Positions 39,099 to 49,436 of a DNA stretch of 64,000 bases are shown piece after piece. The notes under the pieces were generated by a model that did no database searches, was not told the DNA's origin, and saw only the letters and a list, made by a program, of their open reading frames with translations. The first letter of the stretch is position 1, and each line of letters begins with the position of its first letter. The position numbers and the translations under genes were made by a program. The stretch is from Henningerozyma blattae CBS 6284 (lineage: Eukaryota > Ascomycota > Saccharomycetes > Saccharomycetales > Saccharomycetaceae): NCBI RefSeq assembly GCF_000315915.1, contig NC_020185.1, forward strand, positions 310,001 through 374,000. The letters are read 5' to 3'.

Positions 39099-41087
39099 TT
39101 AAGGGCCAAATAACCTTCTACGAACTTTTTTCTTCTTATCTTCAGGCGAAGTTACTCCATGTGTAGTTAGTAAAGGTGAAATAATAACGTTTTCTAAAAA
39201 TGCTCTCTTTCTAGTAGAAGTAGTAGTTGTCTTTAAGTTTACAGCAGGTGTAGCAAGAACTTGAATATCAGATTCGTGATCCTTAGTTGGAGTACCAAGA
39301 TCTGTTGATTGTTGAGCTGATAATATTGACGTGTTTTTCATTTTACCAACTCTTTTAAAGGAATGTTGTTGGAATATATTTTTATTCCCAACATTGTTTT
39401 TGTTCCTATTTGAAATAGTACTAGAGTTCATAGATAGTTCAGATACAGAAAGTTGCCTCTTTTGTAGAATTGATAAATCTGAGTTTGTTCTCAGATTGTT
39501 TGTTAGCTTTCTTGAAGAGGAATGACTTGAAGAAGTTTCTAATAATTCATTCAAAGTAGATTTTGTTCTATTATTTAAATTCTCCATTGTTAATGTACCT
39601 GCTGTTGTAGAAGAGAGGGCAGGATTATGCAATGAATATCTTTTTCTGGAACCTGATTGGGTGGATGAAGTCTTCCCACTTATAATACTATCTGAAACTG
39701 TATCATTATGCTCAATTACAACATCAGAATGATACTTATTGGTTTGTACTTTTTGTATTTCCTTTTTCGGTCTTTTCTGCATTAAATTTACACCTTTAAT
39801 CTTTTTGATAATGAACTTGACAGCATTTGGTAATTTTTTACCATAGTAAGGAATAATAACATATTTAATATAGCCAATTGATGAAGTCTCCTTATTGTGA
39901 TTCATTAAATTGTATTTATTTTCGATAAGTTTATCTTGAATATCTTCTTTATCAATTTGGCTTGTAAAAATTGATAATATAACGTCTAAGATAGATAGTT
40001 TATCTAGATATAAATCCAGTTGCTCACAATAATCCAATGACAAATTCTTGTCATTAGTTGATCCTTTAACTGGTAGTGATAGATTATGTACTTTTTTCTT
40101 CGATTTAATTTTTTGCCTTCTCCCCAGAAATCTAGTATCTTTTCTAGTAATATTAATTGATCTTTTCTTCAAATTTTTTTTATATCGTTTGTCAAAATCT
40201 TCAAAGTTTTTATCTATTTTTGAAATATCAATTAACTCTAATAATAGAATAATTTGTAGTTTAATTTCCCTAGCTTTTATAATCGTAATAAAATCATTTA
40301 TCCTTGCTTGTGATAATTCATCTGAATTTTTTGATATTTGTAATTTAGATAATGCAATGGTTAGTGGTTCTTTTGAAAATTCATTTTTTTCCCATGAAGT
40401 TATAATATTATCGGGACGATCATCGAAATTAGGTTTATTTAAACATTGCTCGTTTAATATTGAATTGATTATGGTTGAATCTTTAGCAGTTGAAAGGCAC
40501 ATGTTTTTAAATCTAATCATATTGCTTTTAACAAAATATGCTAATTGAATATTTGTCCAAAATAAAGTTTCATAGTATTTACTTTTGAAATATGAAGAAG
40601 GATCTTTATATTTTTGAACTTGAGAATTGGTACTGACGGGACAATCTGGTGGAGTCATATCAATTGTTGATTCAATATAATCTTTTTTTTTCAATTTTGA
40701 AATTGACTTAGATGTCTCTTGCCAAATTGCAAGTAATTTTTTTGGATCTTCAAGTTTAGAGTAATCAATAATTTCAATTGGTGCATTGTTTTTTGATAAT
40801 TTTTCTTTATAATTTTGGCAATCTATTGTTGATTCATTTAATGAAATATTCCATACAAGCCAAAGATCATTAGTATATCGCTCTACTAGTTTATACTGGT
40901 TAAGCATTTTATTATCTAAGGATAATGACTTCAGAATTAACTTATCATTATTTGGACAATTTATATTGTGAAGTTTTAAAGAGGAACAAAGCGAGGCAGT
41001 TTCGATAATGTTAAAATCTGAAGATGTTTTAGAAACATGGAGGTTTGTTTGTGTATCAAGAATGGCGACCAATTCACATTCTTCCAT
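39099..41087 (-). CDS. SLD3: Sld3, replication initiation factor
   Basis: Sld3 brings Cdc45 to licensed origins and, once phosphorylated by CDK, binds Dpb11. The assignment rests on position next to TAF6 (YGL112C/YGL113W), length (662 against 668 in yeast) and layout. An N-terminal Sld7-binding-type region is followed by a helical Cdc45-binding core (about 160-440), and then a disordered basic Ser/Thr-rich C-terminus. CDK-type sites are visible near the end, GTPTKD and LATPAV, in the region where yeast Thr600 and Ser622 lie, plus TSPEDKKKK. Sequence conservation of Sld3 is low across yeasts, so context carries much of the call. Confidence 0.88.
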   Translation of the reverse strand: MEECELVAILDTQTNLHVSKTSSDFNIIETASLCSSLKLHNINCPNNDKLILKSLSLDNKMLNQYKLVERYTNDLWLVWNISLNESTIDCQNYKEKLSKNNAPIEIIDYSKLEDPKKLLAIWQETSKSISKLKKKDYIESTIDMTPPDCPVSTNSQVQKYKDPSSYFKSKYYETLFWTNIQLAYFVKSNMIRFKNMCLSTAKDSTIINSILNEQCLNKPNFDDRPDNIITSWEKNEFSKEPLTIALSKLQISKNSDELSQARINDFITIIKAREIKLQIILLLELIDISKIDKNFEDFDKRYKKNLKKRSINITRKDTRFLGRRQKIKSKKKVHNLSLPVKGSTNDKNLSLDYCEQLDLYLDKLSILDVILSIFTSQIDKEDIQDKLIENKYNLMNHNKETSSIGYIKYVIIPYYGKKLPNAVKFIIKKIKGVNLMQKRPKKEIQKVQTNKYHSDVVIEHNDTVSDSIISGKTSSTQSGSRKRYSLHNPALSSTTAGTLTMENLNNRTKSTLNELLETSSSHSSSRKLTNNLRTNSDLSILQKRQLSVSELSMNSSTISNRNKNNVGNKNIFQQHSFKRVGKMKNTSILSAQQSTDLGTPTKDHESDIQVLATPAVNLKTTTTSTRKRAFLENVIISPLLTTHGVTSPEDKKKKVRRRLFGP

Positions 41088-41279
41088 GATTTTGATACAC
41101 TGATTTTTTTTTGTTTTTTTTCAATGTCTTTATAATTTGGGAGATATTAATTTCTTGTTTTTAGAATTTCTGTTATACTAAAAGATCATGTTATTATCGG
41201 GAATGTTAAAAATCAAATAAATCGATGATATATTAAAAATAATTGAATATATAAAGGTCAGAAGGATTAAGTGAAATCA

Positions 41280-42203
41280 ATGATAGCAAAAGAAAGTATA
41301 GATTTAAATAATAAACAAGAGAAGGAAGATGTTCTTACGAATGAGGAAGACGATTATAATGAGGAGGAAGATGAAGATTTTGATCCATCCAAAAAGGAGC
41401 TAATCAATAATGAGCCTAGTGAGGAAGAGAATGATGAATATGTCTCATCAGAGGACGAAAAGACAAATGTTGATTATTCTAATATTACTAGTGATGTTGG
41501 AGGATTTATTAAAACCAGAAAGGCGAGACAACTTGAAGAAGAGAATAGAAAAAAACATAAATACGAATCATTAGATGTCTCAACAATATCAGATAACGCC
41601 AACTCTATATGGGAAGAATTAAAAAAAGATGCTAATAATCGTTTACAGAACAGTCTAAGTAACAATAGCAAGTCAGTGATTGCAGACCCAAATTCTACAG
41701 ATATCGGTCAAGACACGAATGACGAATTGAATGAAGAATTAATATGGATTGAAAGATCGTACAAATTCGCCGGGGAAATGATACATGAAAGGAAGCAAGT
41801 GCCAAGATCTAGTGCTGCAGCTCAGGAATATTTAAATAATTTAAAATTTGATTCCAATAAGACTCCTAATGAAAAAGTGGCAACTCCCTCAGTAAAAGTT
41901 AATGAAGCAAAACCTACTGAAGTTGAGAAACAATTAAGAAGGCCATTAAAGAGACCTTCAATCTTAGAGCAGATTATCTCTGGGACATTGAAACCTAAAT
42001 TAACTACATTAGAGAAATCTCAAATGGACTGGGCTACATATGTCGATAAAGAAGGCATCAATGATGAATTAACGTTACATAATAAAGATGGGTATTTGGC
42101 AAAACAAGATTTCTTAAATAGAGTGGAAATGAATGAAGATGAAAAGTACAAGGCCTTTAGACAGAAGCAATTGGCATTAGAACTGCAGGAACAAAAAAAG
42201 TAA
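41280..42203 (+). CDS. SWC5: Swc5, SWR1 complex subunit
   Basis: Swc5 belongs to the SWR1 remodeller and is needed for H2A.Z exchange. The 307-residue product (yeast 303) has a very acidic N-terminal half (EEDDYNEEEDEDFDPSKKE), which binds histone H2A-H2B in the yeast protein. The C-terminal BCNT domain (about 220-305) contains KLTTLEKSQMDWATYVDKEG and HNKDGYLAKQDFLNRV. I use the ATG at 41280, because the frame before it begins with GTG. It is divergent from SLD3. In S. cerevisiae SWC5 (YBR231C) lies close to LSR1, as here. Confidence 0.95.
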   Translation: MIAKESIDLNNKQEKEDVLTNEEDDYNEEEDEDFDPSKKELINNEPSEEENDEYVSSEDEKTNVDYSNITSDVGGFIKTRKARQLEEENRKKHKYESLDVSTISDNANSIWEELKKDANNRLQNSLSNNSKSVIADPNSTDIGQDTNDELNEELIWIERSYKFAGEMIHERKQVPRSSAAAQEYLNNLKFDSNKTPNEKVATPSVKVNEAKPTEVEKQLRRPLKRPSILEQIISGTLKPKLTTLEKSQMDWATYVDKEGINDELTLHNKDGYLAKQDFLNRVEMNEDEKYKAFRQKQLALELQEQKK

Positions 42204-42783
42204 AAAGAACATGTGTTTATTTATATATATATATGTTTATGAACCGTATTTTAAGGAACATACTGATAACGTTATCGATTCTAGAATTTTACAGTGAAAA
42301 TTCCGTTGATAAAGAACAATGTTAGCAGAGCACCAGAAATTGAATAAGTTAAAGAACAATAAGAACAAATTTCAGCAATTCGTCATGATACTTATTCTTG
42401 TTGTTTCATTTATGGAAATGGTTGTTATATCTATTGTTGTTGTTTTTACCTAATTAGATACAGTCTAATCTATAAGTGTATATCATTACGTAACATTATA
42501 TAATATCGAATACAACTAAAGGTTCAACAATTAATCATTACAATCAATAATGGAAGATAGCAGTAAGATGAGTGAAGGAGTATAATGTATTAGATTTTGT
42601 TGGTGTTAAGTGTTAGGTGAATTTGTACTACTGCAATGAAGGTTTAATAAATTGATTAGTAATAATAAAGGCAAAAAAAAAAAAGAAAAAACAAAAAAAA
42701 AAGAAACACAAAGTGATAATAATAGTTAATACATTAGATTTCATAAAATAAAAAGAAAAGGTGGAACTGTTATAGATAATTAA
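42204..42783. other. SWC5-SNF4 convergent spacer
   Basis: AT-rich 3' region with A-rich tracts at 42673-42703. No gene is visible. Confidence 0.65.
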
Positions 42784-43770
42784 CTATAATGGTGAATTAG
42801 TAGAGCCACCGAGAAGTAAATATTTTAAAATATCACTCAAACTCAACACACCAAGCAATTTATAGTTGTCATCTACAACAAAGAATCTGTGCACACTTGC
42901 TCTTCTAACAGTGTTCATGATATTGGATAACTTATCATTTGGCGTACATGTGCAAACACCTTCGAAATTTTCACTTCTTCTTAATAAAGTTTCACCAACA
43001 CTTAACGAAAGATCGTTGTAGATACCACCTTTAATTAGTCCCAAAACATCAACAGCTTCATAAACATTAATTAAAACACCATTTTCATCAACAATAGGAA
43101 TTGATGATAGTTTTTCTTGAGTTAAGCAATCAATGACATCAATTACAGGTGTTGTCATTTGGCAACTATGAATATTATCTGTAGATATTATACCTAGTTC
43201 TGATATAGGGATTTGTAATAAATGAGTTTCTCTACAATTCAAGGCAATAAATTTTAAAATACGATACTGAGTTAAAACACTTACCACGATTTCTCTATTG
43301 GTACCTTCATCTTGATCGATTAGAGGGATTCTACCACTTCTTGATTCTAACATTTTCAAACATGCATCAAATAGAGGTTTTGATGGATGAATGGATATCG
43401 TATCCATTGATGGTGCCCCAATAGTTCTTTCTAATTCTTCTAATCCACCAAGAGTCATTGTATCAACTATTTCTAATCTATCGGGATTTGAGAAATAATA
43501 TTTAATTATATTGATGAAGTCACCAGTAGTTAATAACCCAGCAAATTTAGATGTTTTGGCATCCCATAACGGAGCCGAAACGATATTATGTTGTAGTAAT
43601 AAGTTTAATGCACGTTTAACAGATAGTGTAGTGTCGAAGACCACTAACTTAAAAGAAACCGGTAGCATGTCATATGAAGTTTTAGATCCTAGCATTCGTC
43701 TAATTGCTGCTAGACCAACATTTTGATTTTCTATCAAAGCCTTAATTTCTTCTTCGTTTTGGTAATTCAT
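42784..43770 (-). CDS. SNF4: Snf4, AMPK gamma subunit
   Basis: Snf4 is the regulatory gamma subunit of the Snf1 (AMPK) kinase, which acts in glucose derepression. The 328-residue product (yeast 322) is built of four CBS motifs, with visible pieces YDMLPVSFKLVVFDTTLSVK, APLWDAKTSKFAGLLTTGDF, SGRIPLIDQDE, LSSIPIVDENG and HRFFVVDDNYKLLGVLSLSD. The start ATG is at 43768-43770. In S. cerevisiae SNF4 (YGL115W) is next to CDC20 (YGL116W). Here the U2 gene lies between them. Confidence 0.97.
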   Translation of the reverse strand: MNYQNEEEIKALIENQNVGLAAIRRMLGSKTSYDMLPVSFKLVVFDTTLSVKRALNLLLQHNIVSAPLWDAKTSKFAGLLTTGDFINIIKYYFSNPDRLEIVDTMTLGGLEELERTIGAPSMDTISIHPSKPLFDACLKMLESRSGRIPLIDQDEGTNREIVVSVLTQYRILKFIALNCRETHLLQIPISELGIISTDNIHSCQMTTPVIDVIDCLTQEKLSSIPIVDENGVLINVYEAVDVLGLIKGGIYNDLSLSVGETLLRRSENFEGVCTCTPNDKLSNIMNTVRRASVHRFFVVDDNYKLLGVLSLSDILKYLLLGGSTNSPL

Positions 43771-44252
43771 TTTGCTATTGATATCTGATCAATAGTTCTT
43801 TTGTGTACGTTTTTTTTTTGGATATCTGTAAGGGAAAAGAGGGGAAAGACTAAGATTTCAATTCTCTTCTGATGTTATGTTAAGGAATATGATCACTGGT
43901 TATATTCTTAATACTAATATTTAAATCACAGTTCTGTCCTTCTTATTATTCAAGTTTAAGATCGTTTGTCTTGGGGGAGAACTGGCTTTTTATCCATTAA
44001 TTTATTTGACAAACTAAAATTCCAAAATCTCAATTGATTACTCTTATTGTTCACCGCCAATATTTTAGAATTTCCAAATTCCAAAACATCACGTGAACTC
44101 CAAAAAAAAAAAAAAAAAAAAAGAAAAAGAATTTTAGAAATTTTTTAGAAATGAAAACTATAAAAGCCGGCGATTTGGTAATGATGAGCTATAACAAAAA
44201 TTCCTTTGAACGATTCTTGATAATTTTTTTTTCTTGTTTATTTTTTAAAAAA
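43771..44252. promoter_or_regulatory. SNF4/U2 divergent promoter region
   Basis: TATAAAAG at 44159-44166 lies 94 bases before the inferred U2 5' end, a normal distance for a yeast Pol II snRNA gene. A 20-base A run begins at about 44102, just after an ATCACGTGA motif near 44089. Confidence 0.6.
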
Positions 44253-45150
44253 ACCAAATCTCTTTGCCTTTTGGCTTAGATCAAGTGTAGTATCTGTTCT
44301 TTTCAGTGTAACAACTGAAATGACCTCAAAGAGGCTCATTACCTTATTTTTGTTACAACACATTTTTTGGAAACAATCAGTTGCCATTTGTACTGTTATT
44401 CAGATGGATTCATTGATAGGGGAGATAAATATTTTGTTTTCTTTTCGGAGGATTTAAATCGTTTTTTTCTCATTAATGTTTTCAGACCAATGCTGGGCAG
44501 GTGGCAGGTGAGGAGAGGTCTTTATATTTATGGTTTTCGGGTCAGCAATGGCTTTATAGTTTCGTTGGATTGTTTGTTATAGTTAGAATTTTTTTTGATT
44601 AGACCTTTGTGATCTTTCGGTTTTTAGCCCCATTTGAGATTGTTGGTTGAGGATTCTGATGATGTTAAGGGATGGAATTTTTGAATTGGATAGTGATATC
44701 TAATTTTAGATTGAAAACTATTTTGCGATGTATTTATGGTTTGCTTGAAGCCAGCTTCGGCTGTGTAGATCGCCGTAATAGATCAGGCTTGCTTGATCCC
44801 CACATTTATTATTTCAAAATTGTTTTCTTTTTTGAATTTCATTACTATTCGGTTTGGTGAGGAAATCCTGTTTGAGATATTATTGGTATCTTTGATCATG
44901 CTCTTTTGGAGTGATTCCTTTGGATGAGGGTACACTTTTCTACTCTGTCTGTGAGGTTGCCTAGGACATCGGGAATTATTTTTACTGTTTCAACTTTTCT
45001 TCGTGCTTGAGAGCCATGGTATCTAGGTTAGAAGTGTCGCGATCCTTACACTTCAAGAGGTTATAGGGTCTTATGGTTCTATAATCTTGGGTTAATCTTT
45101 CGAGTTTAGCCTATATTTTTGTCGCTTGATGCATCTCTAGTCTCCCCATC
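44253..45150 (+). ncRNA. LSR1: U2 spliceosomal snRNA
   Basis: U2 pairs with the intron branch point. The 5' part is nearly identical to S. cerevisiae U2: ATCTCTTTGCCTTTTGGC, then the branch-site pairing element GTAGTA (44287-44292), the stem IIa region CAGTGTAACAACTGAAATGA, and the Sm site ATTTTTTGG (44362-44370). A long yeast-specific middle and a structured 3' domain follow. The 3' domain has hairpins GAAGTGT/ACACTTC (45031-45054) and GGTTATAG/CTATAATC (45059-45086). Total length is about 0.9 kb against 1175 nt in S. cerevisiae. The 5' end is good to a few bases. The 3' end is inferred to lie before the Rnt1-type hairpin at 45181. LSR1 is also close to SWC5 in S. cerevisiae. Confidence 0.95.
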
Positions 45151-45164
45151 GTCTACTCTTTTTC

Positions 45165-45220
45165 TTTTTTGGATTACTTTTGAATGAGTTCATTCAGTGT
45201 CTCAAAAAGGAAAAAAAGAA
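45165..45220 (+). promoter_or_regulatory. candidate Rnt1 (RNase III) processing hairpin of U2
   Basis: The stem TGAATG/CATTCA (45181-45186 with 45191-45196) is capped by AGTT (45187-45190), an AGNN tetraloop, the recognition signal of yeast Rnt1. A looser outer stem of T-rich and A-rich strands extends it. In S. cerevisiae Rnt1 cleaves the 3' extension of pre-U2. Confidence 0.6.
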
Positions 45221-45417
45221 AAATTAAGTGTTATATTTTATTTTGTATTTCTCTCTAACAAAACCCTTTTTGGTAAAATTGTTATATTTTTTGTTTTATA
45301 TATATGAGTGTTATATATGGTTGGTACTTATGTAAATGGGAATACCAATAATGCAAATATTTAATGTTATGAAGAATGAATGAAGTTACGTAATAAAAAG
45401 AAAGATTCTTTAACTGT

Positions 45418-47592
45418 TTATCTAATAATATATTCGTTTATATTGTTGGCGGTTCGATTGTTAGAATTTTCATCGATAATATTATCATCAGTTTCTGAAT
45501 CATCGTCGTCATTTTGGTAATCATAATTATAATTTTCGTCCAAGTTAGCTCCACCTCTTGGTCTTCTCAATTTAAAAGAGCTATTATGGTTATTAATTAA
45601 ACTTAGCATTTCGTCACTAATTATACCTTTTGATCGTTTCTTGAATCTTTTCTTTGAATCAAATACTCTAAAAAATTTCAAATTTTCATCACCACCAACA
45701 GTAGCTAAAGTTGTGCCGTCTGGTGACAATTGTGAGCAGTTAATTCTTGAGTCATGAGCGTTTTCAATTTCTGCAACTTTAAATTTTGTATCATAATTGA
45801 ATATTGAAATTGAGTTACTTGGGCTACCACCTGTAGCAATGATTTCTTTATTAAATGATGATGATGAATTAGCAGAATTTAAAGTTTTTGAATAACTTTG
45901 GCCCCAATGTAATGAACTAACTTGAGATCCCGTCTGAATGGTTCCAACTCTTGCACCATTTGTGGTATTCCAAAAATTAATCGATTTATCATATTGGCCA
46001 CCTCCTGTCGCTAATAAATTTGGTATATATGGACACCAGCTTAAAGCCTTAACAGCAGCATTATGATTTCTTTTAATAAATTGTGGTAAAGAAGTTCTTG
46101 TATCCCAAATCATGACAGTATTGTCATTACCTCCAGAAGCCAATTGTAATCCATCTGATTTGTAAGATAGACCACAAACTTCACCTTTATGATTATCCCA
46201 AGTGGAAACAATGTGATTTTTAATTCTAACATCATTAATTTGAATTTCTCCACTCTTGGATCCAGTAGCAATTAAAGTTTCAAGCCACGATTGTGATCCA
46301 ATTCTAACATTTAAATGGGATTTCATTGTTCTAACCAACGACATAGAATCAATATCCCAAATCTCTAAAGTTCCATCATTTTTACCAATGGAAATATGGC
46401 AATCATCATCAGACCAAACAATACTTGTTATTAAAATATTGTTGAAATCAACAAGCATTGATACATCCCCAGTATTACCATCCCAAAGATATAATGCAGT
46501 TTCTAGTGCAATAGCTAGAATATTTTTGGATGACCAACTTAGAAGATTTAAATAAAAGTCATCCTGGAAGCCTGGAGCGTCTAAGATTCTTTCAGGTGTT
46601 GAATTAATTTTTCTAATCTTTAATAGATCTTGTGTGAATTTCAATTGGTTTTGGTTGTATGTATTGTAGTTGTAGTGAGTTCTTTTTTTTAGATTGTAAG
46701 TTTGAGAACTATTATTATTACTATTTAGTTTTAAAGGTGGTTCTTTCATATACTGCAATACTCGTTGGTTCATTGAAAGGCCACAGGCTTCTGCCACTGT
46801 TTGTTTAAAGACTAATTTTGTCTGAGCTCTTAGATGAGCTGTTGGTGATGCATTTGGAGAAGGTAATTTATCTTCCAATGTTTGTGGATCAATTTTATTC
46901 TGATCCCTATTTTGAATTGTGGGGAAAAACCTGTCAATAATTTTTTTATTTTCATTATTATTAGCATTATTGTTTGAATCTTCATTATTATCTTGACTCG
47001 GTTCATCCTTATTTGATGTGGAGACAGTTTGCATTAAAGAGGCTGTAGAAGTTGGTGCTGCTGATGAATTGGAATCTATTGGTTTTATGGTTGTGTTAGT
47101 AGTAATATGCGAAGATGAATATGAAAGGGAAGGTTTGGTCGTTATAGTTGGTATGTTATTACTTGAATTAGAACTTAGAAAGGAATGGCTCGGAAGTTCA
47201 TCCTTAAAGAATGAGGAATTTCTCCTTAGTAAAGGTGGGGCTGGTAAGGAGATTTTTGGCCTTGTGAGTAAAATTTTTGAATTATCTAATTTAGTATTAT
47301 TTGAACTATGAATATTTTGCTTGATTGGTGAAGATGGCACATAAGTTTGTTGATGATTGCTATATGATTTATAATTTGGAATTGAATTTTTGTTCATTGA
47401 GATATAGTTTGTCAATGATTGAGTTCGAATTAAAGAGGGTTTACCATTCTTCATAATTTTACCATTCAAAGTTGAATTTGAGTTAGACAGTGATGTTCTT
47501 TTCCAATCGCATGCTTGGATATTCAATTTAGTTGGGGAGGTTTGCGTTAATACATTTCTTGTACTAGTATTAGTATTTGTTTTATCTAGCAT
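45418..47592 (-). CDS. CDC20: Cdc20, APC/C activator
   Basis: Cdc20 recruits substrates to the anaphase-promoting complex and is the target of the spindle checkpoint. The 724-residue product (yeast 610) has a long Ser/Asn-rich N-terminus. A C-box-like DRFFPT comes next, then RVLQYMKEPP (the family KILR/K-R-x-L-Q block). Seven WD40 blades run from about 335 to 650, with RILDAPGFQDDFYLNLLSWS at the start and ASGGNDNTVMIWD and ATGGGQYDKSINFWN inside. The protein ends NEYIIR, the IR tail that docks on the APC/C. Its position beside SNF4 fits CDC20 rather than CDH1. Confidence 0.95.
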   Translation of the reverse strand: MLDKTNTNTSTRNVLTQTSPTKLNIQACDWKRTSLSNSNSTLNGKIMKNGKPSLIRTQSLTNYISMNKNSIPNYKSYSNHQQTYVPSSPIKQNIHSSNNTKLDNSKILLTRPKISLPAPPLLRRNSSFFKDELPSHSFLSSNSSNNIPTITTKPSLSYSSSHITTNTTIKPIDSNSSAAPTSTASLMQTVSTSNKDEPSQDNNEDSNNNANNNENKKIIDRFFPTIQNRDQNKIDPQTLEDKLPSPNASPTAHLRAQTKLVFKQTVAEACGLSMNQRVLQYMKEPPLKLNSNNNSSQTYNLKKRTHYNYNTYNQNQLKFTQDLLKIRKINSTPERILDAPGFQDDFYLNLLSWSSKNILAIALETALYLWDGNTGDVSMLVDFNNILITSIVWSDDDCHISIGKNDGTLEIWDIDSMSLVRTMKSHLNVRIGSQSWLETLIATGSKSGEIQINDVRIKNHIVSTWDNHKGEVCGLSYKSDGLQLASGGNDNTVMIWDTRTSLPQFIKRNHNAAVKALSWCPYIPNLLATGGGQYDKSINFWNTTNGARVGTIQTGSQVSSLHWGQSYSKTLNSANSSSSFNKEIIATGGSPSNSISIFNYDTKFKVAEIENAHDSRINCSQLSPDGTTLATVGGDENLKFFRVFDSKKRFKKRSKGIISDEMLSLINNHNSSFKLRRPRGGANLDENYNYDYQNDDDDSETDDNIIDENSNNRTANNINEYIIR

Positions 47593-47632
47593 GGCTTAAG
47601 CTTGATGGTTGTTTAAATTGCAATAAAAACGA

Positions 47633-48036
47633 ATGAATAAAATGCGTTCGTTAGTAAACACATATATATATATAATTTTTCTATATATATTACTCCTTAT
47701 ACGTAAAAATGAATGGATAAGAATTTTTAATAAGGATTCAATTGTTAACCACAATCAAACAAATTCTTTGATTTACAGGTTTTATTCAAATAAATTGGTA
47801 AAAAAAAATAATAATAATGATAATAATAATAATGATAATAATAATAATAATAAAAAAAAAGTGAATTGAATGATGGAAAATTAATAGAATATAGAAATAT
47901 ACCTTCTAATAACTATTCTGGTAATAAAGTAAATAGAGATTTGCTCTTTGCTAAACTCAATGGAAACGAACGTGAAATCTTATTCTGGGACACCTATTCT
48001 GACAATTCTTGTTCAGAAATTCTCTGGGAAACATAA
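47633..48036 (+). pseudogene. possible frameshifted gene, family unknown
   Basis: An open frame from 47633 encodes a hydrophobic then basic stretch with YRFYSNKLVKK, like a mitochondrial presequence, and a poly-Asn tract. It stops at 47867. The frame that starts just after the nine-A run (47852-47860) reads SELNDGKLIEYRN...ILWET for 58 codons to the stop at 48034. It looks like protein. One base more in the A run would join them into about 134 residues. It could be a pseudogene, a sequencing error at the A run, or chance. It begins 41 bases from the CDC20 start on the other strand. Confidence 0.3.
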
Positions 48037-48926
48037 TTCACATCTTTCATTATTTGATCTTGGGCAACCTAAAGAATAAAACTAAAAATTACAACCTTAA
48101 CTTCAAAGTTATTCTGGGAATTCTAGGTTTTTCCTGTACCTAAAATGGTGAATAATTTTACAAATTGGCATCGAAATTTGACAAATTTGTGACATTGAGA
48201 GTATGTGTTTACCTTTAACTTAAAATGGAAATCATATTAAATAAATCGCCTCAAATGGAAATTACCCAATTTGCAAAGTTTGTTTTTGTCCCGTGTTCGA
48301 TTCTTCAACTAAGTATATATGTTAAAATAATAATATATATGCTAGGGTAAAACTAAACATTGAATATCACCTAAAAAAAAGATTATTTGAAAAAAATAGT
48401 ATGTATGTTTATTAATTCAACAATTTAAAGTAGTATTTATTTAAAATTGTTTTAAAGTCCGATACCTTGTATATATTGTGAAATATGTAGATTATTCTTA
48501 GTAATATTTTGAGAAATTATACTAAAATAACAATTTTACAAAGGGGTGTAAAAGAACATTCAAAATGATTTATAGTTTAATACTATTTTTCAGTTTTAAG
48601 GAGTGATTCAAAAACGCTTCTGGAAATTTTAATTGTGTATTATTTTTTTTACTTATTGGGATTCTGAATTGCTAAACATTATTTTCAAATTAAGACAAAC
48701 AGTATTTCTCCAAGGAAAGTTTATTTATTCAACATTTTTAAAAAGTATAGCTATATGAACAAAGTTTGAAAATACTATCTATATTATGAAGCCTAGTGTT
48801 AGTTAAAACTACTGGAATTTCAGAGAGTCTGACATTATTTAATAAGGATGTTTTTGATGTAATATTGGATTACTTCTTTTACATACTTTATGAGCATATA
48901 TATCTATTCACAAAATATGATCTTAC
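48037..48926. other. gene-free AT-rich DNA
   Basis: No supportable gene is visible. The stretch lies between the candidate frameshifted gene and the dispersed repeat. Confidence 0.65.
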
Positions 48927-49032
48927 TAAAATAGTGTTTTTCGATATAAAAAAAACACATTTTAAACAATAAGTTACGTGATAAAAAGTCTTACCACTTA
49001 ATAGAAAATGATTTAATCATACTCCAGCAAAA
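48927..49032 (+). repeat. dispersed repeat, copy 2 of 2
   Basis: This is the second copy of the roughly 110-bp repeat also found at 3398-3508, in the same orientation and about 290 bases upstream of the tRNA-Trp gene. It has small deletions relative to copy 1, for example in the A run. Confidence 0.75.
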
Positions 49033-49319
49033 AGAACTATAAATTTATGTCTTAAGTCTGAAAAGCTGGCCTTTAAATACTTTTCAAAGGTCAACGCCAG
49101 CTTTCCCATTTTACTTTAATTGGACTGTTTGTAAACTTACTTATAAGGGTAGGAGTGCACAGTTTGAGTAATGCTGGCTAACTAGTAGAGATTATGCATT
49201 GAACCGATATTCACAGGTATGCAACTAGCAGTTGCTCAGTGTTATGTATAATTTCTGGTTAGCAACTTGTAGATGAGTATAAAGTCAATCTCGTCTACAA
49301 CAAATATCAATAGAAAGGT

Positions 49320-49423
49320 GAAGCGGTGGCTCAATGGCAGAGCTTTTGACTCCAATTAAAGTTTGGAATTTCCGGAATAAGGTTGCAATCAAAGGGTTGC
49401 AGGTTCGATTCCTGTCCGTTTCA
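49320..49423 (+). tRNA. tRNA-Trp (CCA) with intron
   Basis: The 72-base mature form is split by a 32-base intron (49356-49387) one base after the anticodon CCA (49352-49354), the standard position. Exons match yeast tRNA-Trp closely (GAAGCGGTGGCTCAATGG... and ...GGGTTGCAGGTTCGATTCC), and the intron is a shortened version of the yeast one. A T-rich terminator follows at about 49424-49434. Confidence 0.97.
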
Positions 49424-49436
49424 TTTAATTTTTGAT

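Noticed and set aside
44367..44860. Two small plus-strand frames between SNF4 and CDC20
   Set aside because: They lie inside the U2 snRNA gene.
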